Shown: positions 51,413 to 60,856 of the stretch, piece after piece | Layout: every line of letters begins with the position of its first letter | How positions within the stretch are numbered: the first letter of the stretch is position 1 | Source of the DNA: UBA9655 sp963704475 | Lineage (GTDB): Bacteria > Pseudomonadota > Alphaproteobacteria > UBA9655 | Reading direction: 5' to 3' | NCBI GenBank assembly: GCA_963704475.1 | Contig: OY969900.1 | Coordinates: forward strand, 682,001 to 746,000 | Length of the DNA: 64,000 bases | Made by a program: the position numbers and the translations under genes | The notes under the pieces: model-generated | Databases searched by the model: none | What the model saw: the letters and a program-made list of their open reading frames with translations, nothing else | What the model was told of the DNA's origin: nothing

Positions 51413-52795
51413 TCAAACCATTTTCTCTGGTCTGACCCAGTCGTGATATTGCGCTTCAGTCAAATACTTAAGCTCAAGAGCGACTTCAAGAAGAGTTTTA
51501 TCTTCTAAATGTGCCTTCTTGGCAATTTGAGCGGCCTTATCATAGCCAATATGAGGGGTTAACGTTGTCACCAACATAAGAGATTTTTGAAGAAATTCCT
51601 GGATTCTCTTTTTATTCGCACGAATCCCTACGACACAATGGTCTGTAAAACTTTGCGACCCATCGGTCAGCAACCGTATTGATTGAAGCACATTATAAAT
51701 GATGACTGGTTTAAACACATTGAGTTCTAACTGACCTTGAGATCCCGCAATACTTACGGTCACATGGTTCCCCATCACTTGAGTTGCAACCATTATAAGA
51801 GCTTCACACTGGGTGGGGTTCACTTTACCCGGCATAATCGAGGATCCGGGCTCATTTTCTGGTAAGATTAGTTCGCCCAATCCACAGCGCGGCCCTGAGC
51901 CGAGTAACCGGATGTCATTGGCAATTTTCATTAAGGAAACCGCAAGGCCATTCAAAGCGCCTGACACTTCCACCAACGTATCTTCGGATGCAAGTGCTTC
52001 AAACTTATTGTCTGCTGTAACAAACGGAAGCCCCGTCAAGTCAGCTATTTTTTGCGCAAACGCTGTTGCAAAATGGGGATGAGCATTAAGGCCTGTGCCA
52101 ACGGCAGTCCCTCCTTGAGCGAGTTCATAAAGAGGTGGTAACGTATTTTTAACCTGCCGAATGCCTTTTTTAAGTTGGGTTGCATATCCTGAAAATTCCT
52201 GTCCCAATGTAAGGGGAACAGCATCTTGAAGATGGGTTCTGCCAATCTTAATAATACGCTCAAAAGCCTCTTCTTTATCCCTCAAAGCTTTTTCAAGATT
52301 TTCTAAAGCAGGTAAGAGATGGTGATGAATTTCAAGAACTGCTGCAACCTGCATGACGGTAGGGAAAGTGTCATTCGATGATTGACCTAAATTAACATGA
52401 TCATTGGGGTGAATCGGTACTTTGGACCCCAGTTTCCCTCCTAAAATTTCAATGGCCCTATTCCCAATCACTTCATTGGCATTCATGTTCGTTTGCGTTC
52501 CCGAGCCGGTTTGCCAAACAGAAAGAGGAAAATGAGCATCAAGCTTTCCTGTCTGAACCTCACTGGCAGCAGTTACAATCGCTTGACCAAGCGTGGAGTC
52601 AAGCTCTCCAAGCTCCATATTAACCAGTGCCGCCACTTTCTTTTGCAATCCAAGCGCATGAATGAGCGCAAGAGGCATAACTTCCACCCCAATCCGGAAA
52701 TTTTGGCGCGCCCTTTCCGTTTGCGCCCCCCAATATTTATCTGCAGGGACAGAAATGGCTCCAAAGGTATCTGTTTCAGATCGTGTTTCTTTCAT
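51413..52795 (-). CDS. fumC: Class II fumarate hydratase
   Basis: 460 residues, iron-independent fumarase. TQTNMNANEVIGNRA, the catalytic region GRTHLQDAVPLTLGQEF and the superfamily signature GSSIMPGKVNPTQCEA are present. It converts fumarate to malate, feeding Mdh. Its start overlaps the stop of the upstream HEPN-like gene by four bases (ATGA), so it appears translationally coupled to a nucleotidyltransferase-type gene pair. Confidence 0.96.
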   Translation of the reverse strand: MKETRSETDTFGAISVPADKYWGAQTERARQNFRIGVEVMPLALIHALGLQKKVAALVNMELGELDSTLGQAIVTAASEVQTGKLDAHFPLSVWQTGSGTQTNMNANEVIGNRAIEILGGKLGSKVPIHPNDHVNLGQSSNDTFPTVMQVAAVLEIHHHLLPALENLEKALRDKEEAFERIIKIGRTHLQDAVPLTLGQEFSGYATQLKKGIRQVKNTLPPLYELAQGGTAVGTGLNAHPHFATAFAQKIADLTGLPFVTADNKFEALASEDTLVEVSGALNGLAVSLMKIANDIRLLGSGPRCGLGELILPENEPGSSIMPGKVNPTQCEALIMVATQVMGNHVTVSIAGSQGQLELNVFKPVIIYNVLQSIRLLTDGSQSFTDHCVVGIRANKKRIQEFLQKSLMLVTTLTPHIGYDKAAQIAKKAHLEDKTLLEVALELKYLTEAQYHDWVRPEKMV

Positions 52796-53202
52796 GAAGA
52801 AGGCTCTTTATTAAAATAACTCTCATAAAGCTTCATATATGTTTTCTTGAGATGCGGAAAATAGGTTTTAATATTGGCATAAATTTTATCCGCAAATTTC
52901 TCGTCATACGTGAGAGAGGATTGATTACGATCTTTAAGTATTTGGAGACAAAGAGTATCATTATCAATTAAATGACCCGCGTACGCTTCTTGAAGAACAT
53001 CTTTTAGATAAACTGCTTCCTGACCACGAGATTCCAAAATACGCTTCAGTAATTTCCAAAAAAGTTCAATTACAAATTCAAAGCGTTGAATGGAAGCATC
53101 AATATTCCCACGATCCTCTTGCATGGGCTTATTGACCATAATTTCGAGGGCATTGAGGGTTTTTCCTGTTTTTTCAAAAGCTTCATCTATTTCTTTAGAC
53201 AT
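52792..53202 (-). CDS. HI0074-type (HEPN-like) nucleotidyltransferase partner, active-site His missing
   Basis: 136 residues from ATG 53202. Helical protein with FEFVIELFWKLLKRILESRG typical of the family. Where relatives have R-N-x-x-x-H-T-Y, this one reads KDRNQSSLTYDE: R92 is kept but position 97 is Leu instead of His. It overlaps the NTase gene by 8 bases and fumC by 4. It forms an MNT/HEPN-type pair with the upstream gene. If the family acts as RNase, loss of His predicts an inactive or purely binding role. Confidence 0.82.
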   Translation of the reverse strand: MSKEIDEAFEKTGKTLNALEIMVNKPMQEDRGNIDASIQRFEFVIELFWKLLKRILESRGQEAVYLKDVLQEAYAGHLIDNDTLCLQILKDRNQSSLTYDEKFADKIYANIKTYFPHLKKTYMKLYESYFNKEPSS

Positions 53203-53512
53203 CTTTTTTCCTAATAAATAAAACAAGACCATCTCTTAGAATGGATTTTTTTAAAGGGGTATCATCGGATAAGTCATCAAAACGTACGCAGTCAATTTTT
53301 AAAAGAGTATCAGCGTCATCAATAATATCAAGCACTTTGATCCATTCTTTAGAGCTTGCCTGGGAACATTCAACTGCAAGATCAATATCTGATCGCTCTC
53401 GCCCTGTTCCTCTTGCTCGAGACCCGTAAAGGATTACTTTCTCTACAAACGGAAGATGAGTGAAATCTTTAAAAAATTGAAAATCCGTTATCTCTCTTTG
53501 CTCTTTCATCAC
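53195..53512 (-). CDS. MNT-type minimal nucleotidyltransferase
   Basis: 105 residues. The Pol-beta-type NTase motif GSRARGTGRERSDIDLAVE spans residues 30-48, with Asp 42 and 44 as metal ligands and a third candidate in LKIDCV (D74). In related MntA/HepT systems the NTase adenylylates its HEPN partner. Here it is paired with the HEPN-like gene at 52792 and overlaps the end of the AsmA-like gene by four bases. Confidence 0.85.
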   Translation of the reverse strand: MMKEQREITDFQFFKDFTHLPFVEKVILYGSRARGTGRERSDIDLAVECSQASSKEWIKVLDIIDDADTLLKIDCVRFDDLSDDTPLKKSILRDGLVLFIRKKDV

Positions 53513-56500
53513 TTCTCTTCTTCATCTGACGAAAAAATCTTACGCAAAAAGCCAGGAGCAAACATTGAAAGCGGATTGGTAGAAATCTGAGGCTTCTCAA
53601 AAGGTCCTTTCACCGTATAAGCCAACCCAAAAAGCCCCTCTCCTTTACCCCCATGCAGAAGAGACCCAAGAACAGGAATATTATTTAAGATGGAATTAAG
53701 AAAGCGAGCAGGAATAAAATTTCCTTTAAGGTTGTAGAGGCGCTTAATACGATCGAGTTTGCCCTCAACTGTAAATCCAAAAGATATGCTTTTCCCAATG
53801 CCATTTCTAATGGCTACAAAAGCATCATCGAAGGTAAAATCACATTCAAAATGTTCCATCGAAAGGCTTTCATTGTCAGAAAATAAGTTTACAATCCCAA
53901 CTGGGGAAAGAACGGCCGCAAACCGCGCAAGAAGAGGGATTTTATGCGCATCAAAATCATCTAATTTGAAGACGCCCTCGAAAGGACCATGATTTTGCCG
54001 TTCGGCAAGAATCATAAGCTGCCCTTCTCGAACATCATCGTAGATGCTTAAGTTTTTTAAAAATTGACCCGCATCGTTTGCCTGCACGGTAAGTCTTTGA
54101 GTAGTATGGGGACCGGGCTCAAGATCGAAGGAAATTCCTCCTGAAACATGGGCTATGCCCCCTTCATTCGCTATTCCCTCCCCTGCTTTGGCACGTAGCT
54201 TGACCATCTTCCAAAGAGTGTCTTTTCCTGTCAATATAAGATCAGCCGCCGCCTGGACATTGTGAAAGATCTTTCCTTCTCCCAACCGCAACTGATTTAC
54301 ATTTGCAAAAAGTTTAATATCTGTAGAGGAAAAATCTGTCATCGTTTCTTCTTCATGAACATATTCAAGAAACTTCTCCAAATCCACACTCTCCCCTTTA
54401 AAAGAGACTTCATAAACATTTTCACGTGGCGCGTGAAGAGTTACATGTGTGTGCGTATGTGGTCCTTTGAAGTCGGTAAGATGAATTGTTGTCCAAGCAC
54501 CTTTAGGGCCAAAGAGAACCCCCCCTTGGAAAGAGTATAGAGAAGAAGACAGTTTTAAATCTGTCATTTTAGAAAGATGCCCCTCTTCAAAAAGAAGATC
54601 AAAAGAAAGAGAACTTTTTTCGCCAGCCTTTTTCTCCCATTTTAAAGGAGAGAAAACAAGAGACGCTGGCGTCATATCTAAGTCTACCTTCATATGGCTC
54701 TTTTTGTCTTGGGCCAATGTATAAACGAGTTTCGTCTCTACGGGGCCCTTTCCATAGGCCTCATAATCAAATCCAAGACGCTTAAAGTCTTCAAAAAAGG
54801 CCCTTGTATTAACTTGGACTTGAAGAATATCTGGGGCTAAAGGCGTAAAATAATGCATGTAAAGAAGAGAGGAAGGAAGTTGGTTGAACACGCCTGTGCC
54901 TTTAACGTCCATTTGATCTTGGGTAAGATTAACACTAAGCGATCCCTCAGTCAGATGAGCATTAAGATCTTCCGTAATTTTTCGGTTCAGCTCCACACCT
55001 TTAAAAGCCCCCTTCAAAGCTAATTTCACATCCTTAAAGCGAAGATCGTTTAAAAGAGGAAAGTCCATATGAAGAGCAATGCTTCCCTTGCCTTTTGTTT
55101 TCACAGGGTCAATCCCTGCATAAGAAGCATACTCAAGGGGCTGATGATTAATAATATCCAAAATACCGGGGAGCGAACCTTTCCCTTTAATATCGAGAGT
55201 AAGCGCTTCTTTATCTGTATCAAGCCCTTTTATGATAACGTGCCCCTCAGAAAGCTGGAGTTTTTCGACATGTCCAGAAGCTATTTTTATATCAAAGCCA
55301 CGTTGATTAAAGGTAGCCGTTGCCTTAACATTTTGCGCTGGAGGAAGTCCCTGCAAATAGGTCAGCTCAGCGCCTTCTCCTGACAAAGTTCCTCGCAAAT
55401 CATCAATCGTAAATCCCTTCTCTCCCCCATGACCTTTCAGAAAAACAGTCGCTTCAGTAAGCGTGCCTTCTCGTAAATTTTGCGTCAACCATTCGCGAGG
55501 AGCTGATGCCACGTTTTGAGGCCAAAGCGCTGCAAGATGGTTTAAGGATAGGTCTTCCACCTTTCCTTGGATATCAAGTGTTTGTCCTGGCTCAAAAAAT
55601 TTTGTGAGCACCAAGGGAGACGTAGGAGAAGAAAGTGTCCCAGAAAGCTGAAAAAGCATCTCATCTGACAAGAGAGAGACTCTTTTTAACTCAATAGAGT
55701 GGGGAGAAAGAATGAAGGAAAGATTTCCTGCCTCAAGGGGAAAGGGGCGAAGATTTGCTATGGATAAATCTAGATTTCCTTTCCCAATATCCACATCGCA
55801 ACTTCCTTCAATGATCTGCAAGGTCGTAGGGACAAGGGCCATATGAATTATACCATTAAAAGGAACTTCCCAATTCTGAAAAAAATTAAGAATATCATCA
55901 GACGTGAACTCTTCAGAAGGGGAAAAGCATAAAAGAGGACGATCTTTTTCTATGAGAGATGTAAAAGCAATATGCTCAAACCGTACCATAAGATCAACCC
56001 GAGGGGCTCCTACTGTATGGGTTAACGCTAAACTCAAAAGACCACGACCCTGGAGAGGAGATAAGATTAAATCTGCCTGAAATCCGTGTTGATACCGCTC
56101 TAAAACAAAAGTAGCCTTTGGGAGGTCCCATTTTTGTCCTGTCCGATCATCTTTCAAAACAACTTTGGCATCAACAATCGAGATTTTCCGCACATCATTG
56201 AGCTTTCCAAGAGCCGAATTAAAACTGCCAAGTACGAGAAGAGGGGCCATTTCTTCAAATGAAAACTCTTGGTTTATCCTAGACTCTCCAAACCCAAGGG
56301 AAAATTGTCCCTGATTATTGCGTTGTAAAAGAATATGAGGATGGTGGATACGTATGTGCTTTAAGGCAACTTCTCCCCTCAAAAGACGATGGAGTTGCAA
56401 AGAGACACCAACATGCTCAATCTTAAGCCACTCAGCATCTTGATCTTTTTGAACGTGAAGATTAAGAAGCTCAATTTCAAAGGGCCGTTCCCACTCCCGC

Positions 56501-56748
56501 CAAACAAGCTGAGTATGTTGGATAGAGGCCTTAATACCCAAAGCCGGCGCATTTAAGGCTGACTCGACATCAGCAGTCAAAAAATCAAGATTAATGGGCC
56601 CAAGAGAAAGACGTCCTAAAAGAACCAACACAACTAAAATCAAAAGGGTCATAACTGACCCTATAACTTCTATAAGAAGCCGCACGGACTTTTTTGCCAT
56701 GCACCCTTGTCGAAAACAAAGTGGTAGAGTAAACTTTAGCTTACGCAT
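53509..56748 (-). CDS. AsmA-like/YhdP-type envelope protein
   Basis: 1079-residue protein with an N-terminal membrane anchor (about residues 26-47) and a long periplasmic body, the layout of the AsmA/YhdP/DUF3971 bridge proteins implicated in phospholipid transport to the outer membrane. The late segment GKSISFGFTVEGKLDRIKRLYNLKGNFIPA (in part) and the C-terminal GPFEKPQISTNPLSMFAPGFLRKIF fit the AsmA C-terminal region. The start at 56748 has GGAG five bases upstream; ATG 56700 (MAKKSVRLL) is an alternative. Head of a transcript with NTase, HEPN-like gene and fumC. Confidence 0.85.
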   Translation of the reverse strand: MRKLKFTLPLCFRQGCMAKKSVRLLIEVIGSVMTLLILVVLVLLGRLSLGPINLDFLTADVESALNAPALGIKASIQHTQLVWREWERPFEIELLNLHVQKDQDAEWLKIEHVGVSLQLHRLLRGEVALKHIRIHHPHILLQRNNQGQFSLGFGESRINQEFSFEEMAPLLVLGSFNSALGKLNDVRKISIVDAKVVLKDDRTGQKWDLPKATFVLERYQHGFQADLILSPLQGRGLLSLALTHTVGAPRVDLMVRFEHIAFTSLIEKDRPLLCFSPSEEFTSDDILNFFQNWEVPFNGIIHMALVPTTLQIIEGSCDVDIGKGNLDLSIANLRPFPLEAGNLSFILSPHSIELKRVSLLSDEMLFQLSGTLSSPTSPLVLTKFFEPGQTLDIQGKVEDLSLNHLAALWPQNVASAPREWLTQNLREGTLTEATVFLKGHGGEKGFTIDDLRGTLSGEGAELTYLQGLPPAQNVKATATFNQRGFDIKIASGHVEKLQLSEGHVIIKGLDTDKEALTLDIKGKGSLPGILDIINHQPLEYASYAGIDPVKTKGKGSIALHMDFPLLNDLRFKDVKLALKGAFKGVELNRKITEDLNAHLTEGSLSVNLTQDQMDVKGTGVFNQLPSSLLYMHYFTPLAPDILQVQVNTRAFFEDFKRLGFDYEAYGKGPVETKLVYTLAQDKKSHMKVDLDMTPASLVFSPLKWEKKAGEKSSLSFDLLFEEGHLSKMTDLKLSSSLYSFQGGVLFGPKGAWTTIHLTDFKGPHTHTHVTLHAPRENVYEVSFKGESVDLEKFLEYVHEEETMTDFSSTDIKLFANVNQLRLGEGKIFHNVQAAADLILTGKDTLWKMVKLRAKAGEGIANEGGIAHVSGGISFDLEPGPHTTQRLTVQANDAGQFLKNLSIYDDVREGQLMILAERQNHGPFEGVFKLDDFDAHKIPLLARFAAVLSPVGIVNLFSDNESLSMEHFECDFTFDDAFVAIRNGIGKSISFGFTVEGKLDRIKRLYNLKGNFIPARFLNSILNNIPVLGSLLHGGKGEGLFGLAYTVKGPFEKPQISTNPLSMFAPGFLRKIFSSDEEEK
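56707..56735 (+). promoter_or_regulatory. Promoter for bcp
   Basis: TTGTCG, 17 bases, TAAACT, about 37 bases before the bcp ATG. It overlaps the start of the divergent AsmA-like gene. Confidence 0.5.
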
Positions 56749-56771
56749 AAATACTCCAAGAGAGGTCCCTT

Positions 56772-57227
56772 ATGACATTATCTGTTGGCGACACAGCCCC
56801 CAACTTTACTCTGTCCACGGACAAAGAAACCCCTATCACACTCTCCGACTTAATCGGTAAAAAAGTCATTGTTTATTTCTATCCCAAGGATGCGACCCCC
56901 GGATGTACAGTTGAAGCCTGTTCCTTCCGAGATGAAAAACCTCAATTTGATCAAAAAAACGTATTTATTATTGGAATCTCTAAAGATTCCATTAAAAGTC
57001 ATAAGCAATTTAAAGAAAAAGAACAACTCAATTTTACACTCGCTTCTGATGAAACTGGAGATGTTTGCGAAAAGTACGGCGTATGGAAAGAGAAATCCAT
57101 GTATGGCCGGAAATACTTTGGCATTGAACGCTCCACTTTTTTAATTGATGAAAAAGGAAAAATTGCCGCCATCTGGCGCAATGTCAGTGTCCCCAATCAT
57201 GTGACAGAGGTGTTAAAATCACTTTAA
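56772..57227 (+). CDS. bcp: Thiol peroxidase Bcp (PrxQ-type peroxiredoxin)
   Basis: 151 residues. The peroxidatic Cys C45 and nearby resolving Cys C50 are in TPGCTVEACSFRD, the atypical 2-Cys arrangement. It reduces hydroperoxides using thioredoxin. AGAGG precedes the ATG. Its last codons overlap the inferred start of kdsB. Confidence 0.95.
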   Translation: MTLSVGDTAPNFTLSTDKETPITLSDLIGKKVIVYFYPKDATPGCTVEACSFRDEKPQFDQKNVFIIGISKDSIKSHKQFKEKEQLNFTLASDETGDVCEKYGVWKEKSMYGRKYFGIERSTFLIDEKGKIAAIWRNVSVPNHVTEVLKSL

Positions 57228-57979
57228 CCACAAAAACACTTGTTGTCATCCCAGCCCGTCTTGCAGCAACACGCCTTCCAAAAAAACCTCTCGCAGACAT
57301 TTGTGGCAAGCCTATGATCGTTCATGTGTGGGAAAAAGCCACACAAGCTCACGTAGGACCCGTTCTTGTCGCCAGCGGTGATCAAGAAATTTTAGATGCT
57401 TTAAAACCTTATGGAGCAACTGGCGTTCTGACCGATCCTCTCCTCCCCTCTGGAACAGACCGCATCAAAGCCGTGGTGGATATCTTTGACCCCCAGGGAA
57501 ACTATGAATTTATCATCAATGTTCAAGGGGATCTCCCAACGCTCGACCCTGCCCTTGTGAGCCACGTTTTGGAGCCTTTCAAAAATCATGCGGTTGATAT
57601 AGCCACCCTTGCAACACCGATTGTTAACCCTGTCGAAGTCCTCGATCCCAATGTGGTAAAAATCGCTCTTTCCTTAGATAGGGGCGATTCTATTGGGCGC
57701 GCTCTCTATTTTAGCCGCAATCCCATCCCCTCAGGAGGGGCAGGCCCTTATTATCACCATATTGGCCTTTATGCCTATCGCCGCAAAAGCCTTGAGAGAT
57801 TTGTGAACCTCCCAGTGAATTCGTTGGAAATGGTGGAAAAACTTGAACAACTCCGCGCGTTAGCTGATGGCATGCGGATAGACGTAAAAGTGATCACAAC
57901 AAAAGCTTTCTTTGGTGTCGACACCCCCTCAGATCTTGAGAAAGCACGAAGAGTGCTGTGTTCGCCCACTACGCTATAA
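57218..57979 (+). CDS. kdsB: CMP-Kdo synthetase with non-canonical start
   Basis: 3-deoxy-manno-octulosonate cytidylyltransferase, activating Kdo for LPS. The nucleotide-binding N-terminus VVIPARLAATRLPKKPLADI followed by GKPMIVHVWE is encoded from 57242 on. The frame has no ATG, GTG or TTG between the TGA at 57149 and the ATG at 57314, which would remove the essential motif. ATC at 57218 has AGAGG seven bases upstream and gives 253 residues (E. coli 248), so I place the start there. Other motifs: VNVQGDLPTLDP-like (NVQGDLP), YYHHIGLYAYR and FGVDTPSDLEKA. The 3' end overlaps valS by six bases. Confidence 0.88.
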   Translation: MTLTTKTLVVIPARLAATRLPKKPLADICGKPMIVHVWEKATQAHVGPVLVASGDQEILDALKPYGATGVLTDPLLPSGTDRIKAVVDIFDPQGNYEFIINVQGDLPTLDPALVSHVLEPFKNHAVDIATLATPIVNPVEVLDPNVVKIALSLDRGDSIGRALYFSRNPIPSGGAGPYYHHIGLYAYRRKSLERFVNLPVNSLEMVEKLEQLRALADGMRIDVKVITTKAFFGVDTPSDLEKARRVLCSPTTL

Positions 57980-60619
57980 TTTCCCCAAAGCGTCTTCTAG
58001 CTTTTGAGCGGCAAACCGCGCAGCCTCAAGGCGATTTTGTTGAGTTTTTACAATGTCTAGGGGGGCTCGCAGAAGGAAGTCTTTGTTCGAGAGCTTTTGC
58101 TCAATCCCTTTAATTTCTGCCATGGTCTTTGCGAGCTCTCGCGTCAGCCGTTCTTTTTCAGCCGTCACATCAATCGCTCCTCCCAGGGGAAGAAGCAGTG
58201 TTGCCTCTTCCACAACAGTTTGAGCGGCCCCTTTGGCTATTTCAGGCGAAAGGGATTCTGAAAATACCTTGAGCTGAGACAGACGCGCAAGCTTTAACAA
58301 TAAGTCTTCATATATTCTAATTCTCCGGTGCGTTTCCGGCGAGGCATCATAAAAACTTAAAGAGAGAAAGGCACCTGCTGGAACATTCATTTCTGCCCGA
58401 ACGCTCCGCACATCCGTGATCACTTGAATAAGCCACTGAATATCCTGACTTTCTCGCGGATAAGCGAGCCCCCCCTCTTCCGGCCAACCCGCCCCCATCA
58501 AAAGCCCCCCCTGAGGATGCAGGTTTTTCCACAAAGCTTCTGTGATATACGGCATAAAAGGATGGGAGAGGCGCAAAATTTGATCTAAAATCCAGGCAAC
58601 TGTTTGTTGGGTTTCGAGTTTCTCAAGCTCATCACCTGCAAACTTAGGCTTGCAAAATTCGAGATACCAATCGCAAAACGTATCCCACACAAAGTGATAG
58701 AGAAAAAAGGCGGCTTCATTAAACTTGTACTCTTCAAGAGCCTTTTTAATTTTTTGGGAAAGAGCCGTAACTTCCCCCACAATCCATTGGTTAATCGGCA
58801 TTTTAAGAGCATTCGGCTTAAAGGCCGGATCAAAAAGACACCCGTTCATTTCCGCAAACCGCGCCGCATTCCAAAGTTTTGTACAGAAATTGCGGTAGCC
58901 TTCTACGTGTTCTTTTGAAAACTTTACATCCCGCCCTGGGGCCGCTAACGATGCCAAAGTAAACCGCAAAGCATCCGCCCCATAGGTATCAATAAGACCT
59001 AAGGGATCAACAACGTTTCCTTTGGTCTTTGACATCTTTTTCCCTTTTTCATCGCGAACAAGGGCATTGATATAAACCGTTTTAAAGGGAACTTTTCCTG
59101 TAAAATGCAGGCCCATCATCATCATACGTGCCACCCAAAAGAAGATGATATCATGACCTGTCATCAAAACATCTGTCGGATAATAACGCTTAAAATCAGG
59201 CGTTTCTTCAGGCCAGCCTAAGGTTGAAAAAGGCCACAGCGCGGCTGAAAACCACGTATCCAACACATCCCCGTCCTGAGTCAGGGGCACCTCTTTCCCA
59301 TAAAAGCGTGCTGCGTCCGCAAGGGCATCTGCCTCATTCATTGCCACAAATATTTTTCCCTCTGGGCCATACCACGCAGGAATACGGTGCCCCCACCACA
59401 ACTGGCGAGAAATACACCAGGGTTGAATATTCCTAAGCCATTCAAAGTAAGTGTTTTCCCACATTTTTGGCACAAACTGTGTTTTTCCTTGCTCAACCGC
59501 TCTCAGCGCAGGGCCTGCTAAGGTTGCCGCATCCACATACCATTGATCCATCAGCCATGGCTCAATCACAGCATCTGACTTTTCTCCATGGGGAACTGGA
59601 ATTAAGGCTTCTTCTTCTTTTTCAAAAAAGCCTTTGGCAATCATGTCTTCCACAACTTTTTGCCGCGCAACAAAGCGATCAAGGCCTTGGTAGGCGGGCG
59701 GAACCGCTTCATTCAAGCATGCAGAAGCATCTAAAATATTAATCATAGGAAGGCCATGACGCCTGCCGACCTCAAAATCATTAAAATCATGGGCGGGGGT
59801 AATTTTCACAGCCCCTGTAAACTTTTCAGGATCCGCATGCACATCCCCAATGATGGGAATCAACTGGTCTGTGAGCGGATGACGCAGGTGCCGTCCAATA
59901 AGGTGTTTATAACGCTCATCCTCTGGATGAACGGCAACCGCCACATCTCCAAAAACGGTTTCAGGCCGGCTGGTAGCAATGGTAATACAATGATTTTCTT
60001 GGCCATCTAGCGGATAGCGGAAATAATACATGGCCCCTTGCGTTTCACGGAGCTCAACCTCAAGATCAGACACAGCTGTGTGAAGCTTAGGATCCCAATT
60101 AATCAGCCGCTTATCCCGATAGATAAGCCCCTGACGGTACAGGTCCACAAAAACGTGGCGTACTGCGGCACTCAAGCCTTCATCCAGTGTAAACCGCTCA
60201 CGACTCCAATCAGGAGACGCTCCCAAACGGCGTAGCTGATGATTAATCATCCCGCCTGATTCTTTCTTCCACTCCCACACTCTTTCGACAAATTTCTCGC
60301 GCCCCAGTGTATGGCGATCAATATTTTCTTGAGCTAGCTGGCGCTCAACAACGATCTGGGTTGAAATACTGGCATGATCCGTCCCCGGCTGCCACAATAC
60401 GTCCCGTCCCAGCATGCGGTGAAACCGAATGAGAATATCCTGCAGCGTAAAGGTGAAAGCATGCCCCATATGAAGGCTTCCCGTGATATTGGGCGGCGGC
60501 ATCATAATGGTGTAGGGGATCGCTTGGCTTTTCTGGCCTGCCGTCATAAGGGATGATTTTTCCCACGCGGCGTAAATGTCTTCTGCTTGGGAAGAGGGAG
60601 AAAAAGTTTTGTCTAACAT
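57974..60619 (-). CDS. valS: Valyl-tRNA synthetase
   Basis: Class I synthetase, 881 residues. HIGH motif as HMGH in PPPNITGSLHMGHAFTF (about residues 42-56); KMSKS motif as KKMSKTKGNV; editing domain in between; C-terminal coiled coil from about residue 810 (AEKERLTRELAKTMAEIKGIEQ, in part). Complete. Convergent with kdsB. Confidence 0.97.
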   Translation of the reverse strand: MLDKTFSPSSQAEDIYAAWEKSSLMTAGQKSQAIPYTIMMPPPNITGSLHMGHAFTFTLQDILIRFHRMLGRDVLWQPGTDHASISTQIVVERQLAQENIDRHTLGREKFVERVWEWKKESGGMINHQLRRLGASPDWSRERFTLDEGLSAAVRHVFVDLYRQGLIYRDKRLINWDPKLHTAVSDLEVELRETQGAMYYFRYPLDGQENHCITIATSRPETVFGDVAVAVHPEDERYKHLIGRHLRHPLTDQLIPIIGDVHADPEKFTGAVKITPAHDFNDFEVGRRHGLPMINILDASACLNEAVPPAYQGLDRFVARQKVVEDMIAKGFFEKEEEALIPVPHGEKSDAVIEPWLMDQWYVDAATLAGPALRAVEQGKTQFVPKMWENTYFEWLRNIQPWCISRQLWWGHRIPAWYGPEGKIFVAMNEADALADAARFYGKEVPLTQDGDVLDTWFSAALWPFSTLGWPEETPDFKRYYPTDVLMTGHDIIFFWVARMMMMGLHFTGKVPFKTVYINALVRDEKGKKMSKTKGNVVDPLGLIDTYGADALRFTLASLAAPGRDVKFSKEHVEGYRNFCTKLWNAARFAEMNGCLFDPAFKPNALKMPINQWIVGEVTALSQKIKKALEEYKFNEAAFFLYHFVWDTFCDWYLEFCKPKFAGDELEKLETQQTVAWILDQILRLSHPFMPYITEALWKNLHPQGGLLMGAGWPEEGGLAYPRESQDIQWLIQVITDVRSVRAEMNVPAGAFLSLSFYDASPETHRRIRIYEDLLLKLARLSQLKVFSESLSPEIAKGAAQTVVEEATLLLPLGGAIDVTAEKERLTRELAKTMAEIKGIEQKLSNKDFLLRAPLDIVKTQQNRLEAARFAAQKLEDALGKL

Positions 60620-60710
60620 GGTGAAGGACTATAGCATATCTGATGAACATAACCATAATTTTTTAAAATTTTTCTTAACACCTGTCATTTCTTGCGGTGT
60701 TCCCTCCTTT

Positions 60711-60779
60711 GTCATCCGCGGTCTTAGCTATGCTTTGTTTTTTGCAGAAAAACAAAGCATAGCTTTGAGCCGATGATCC
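60711..60779. repeat. GTCATCC-type repeat with 17-bp perfect inner hairpin
   Basis: Between GTCATCCGCGG and its degenerate right end GATGATCC lies AGCTATGCTTTGTTTTT (60726-60742), five bases, then AAAAACAAAGCATAGCT (60748-60764). A very stable stem. The rest of 60620-60856 has no gene. Confidence 0.8.
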
Positions 60780-60856
60780 TTTTGCTCTATAGATCCATGT
60801 ATCTGAACTCACTCAACCACATTCTATGCTGCTGCTTAATTATAGTCCTCTTGCTT

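Noticed and set aside
57314..57979. kdsB starting at ATG 57314
   Set aside because: It would delete the conserved nucleotide-binding N-terminus VVIPARLAATRLPKKPL, which is clearly encoded in frame upstream.
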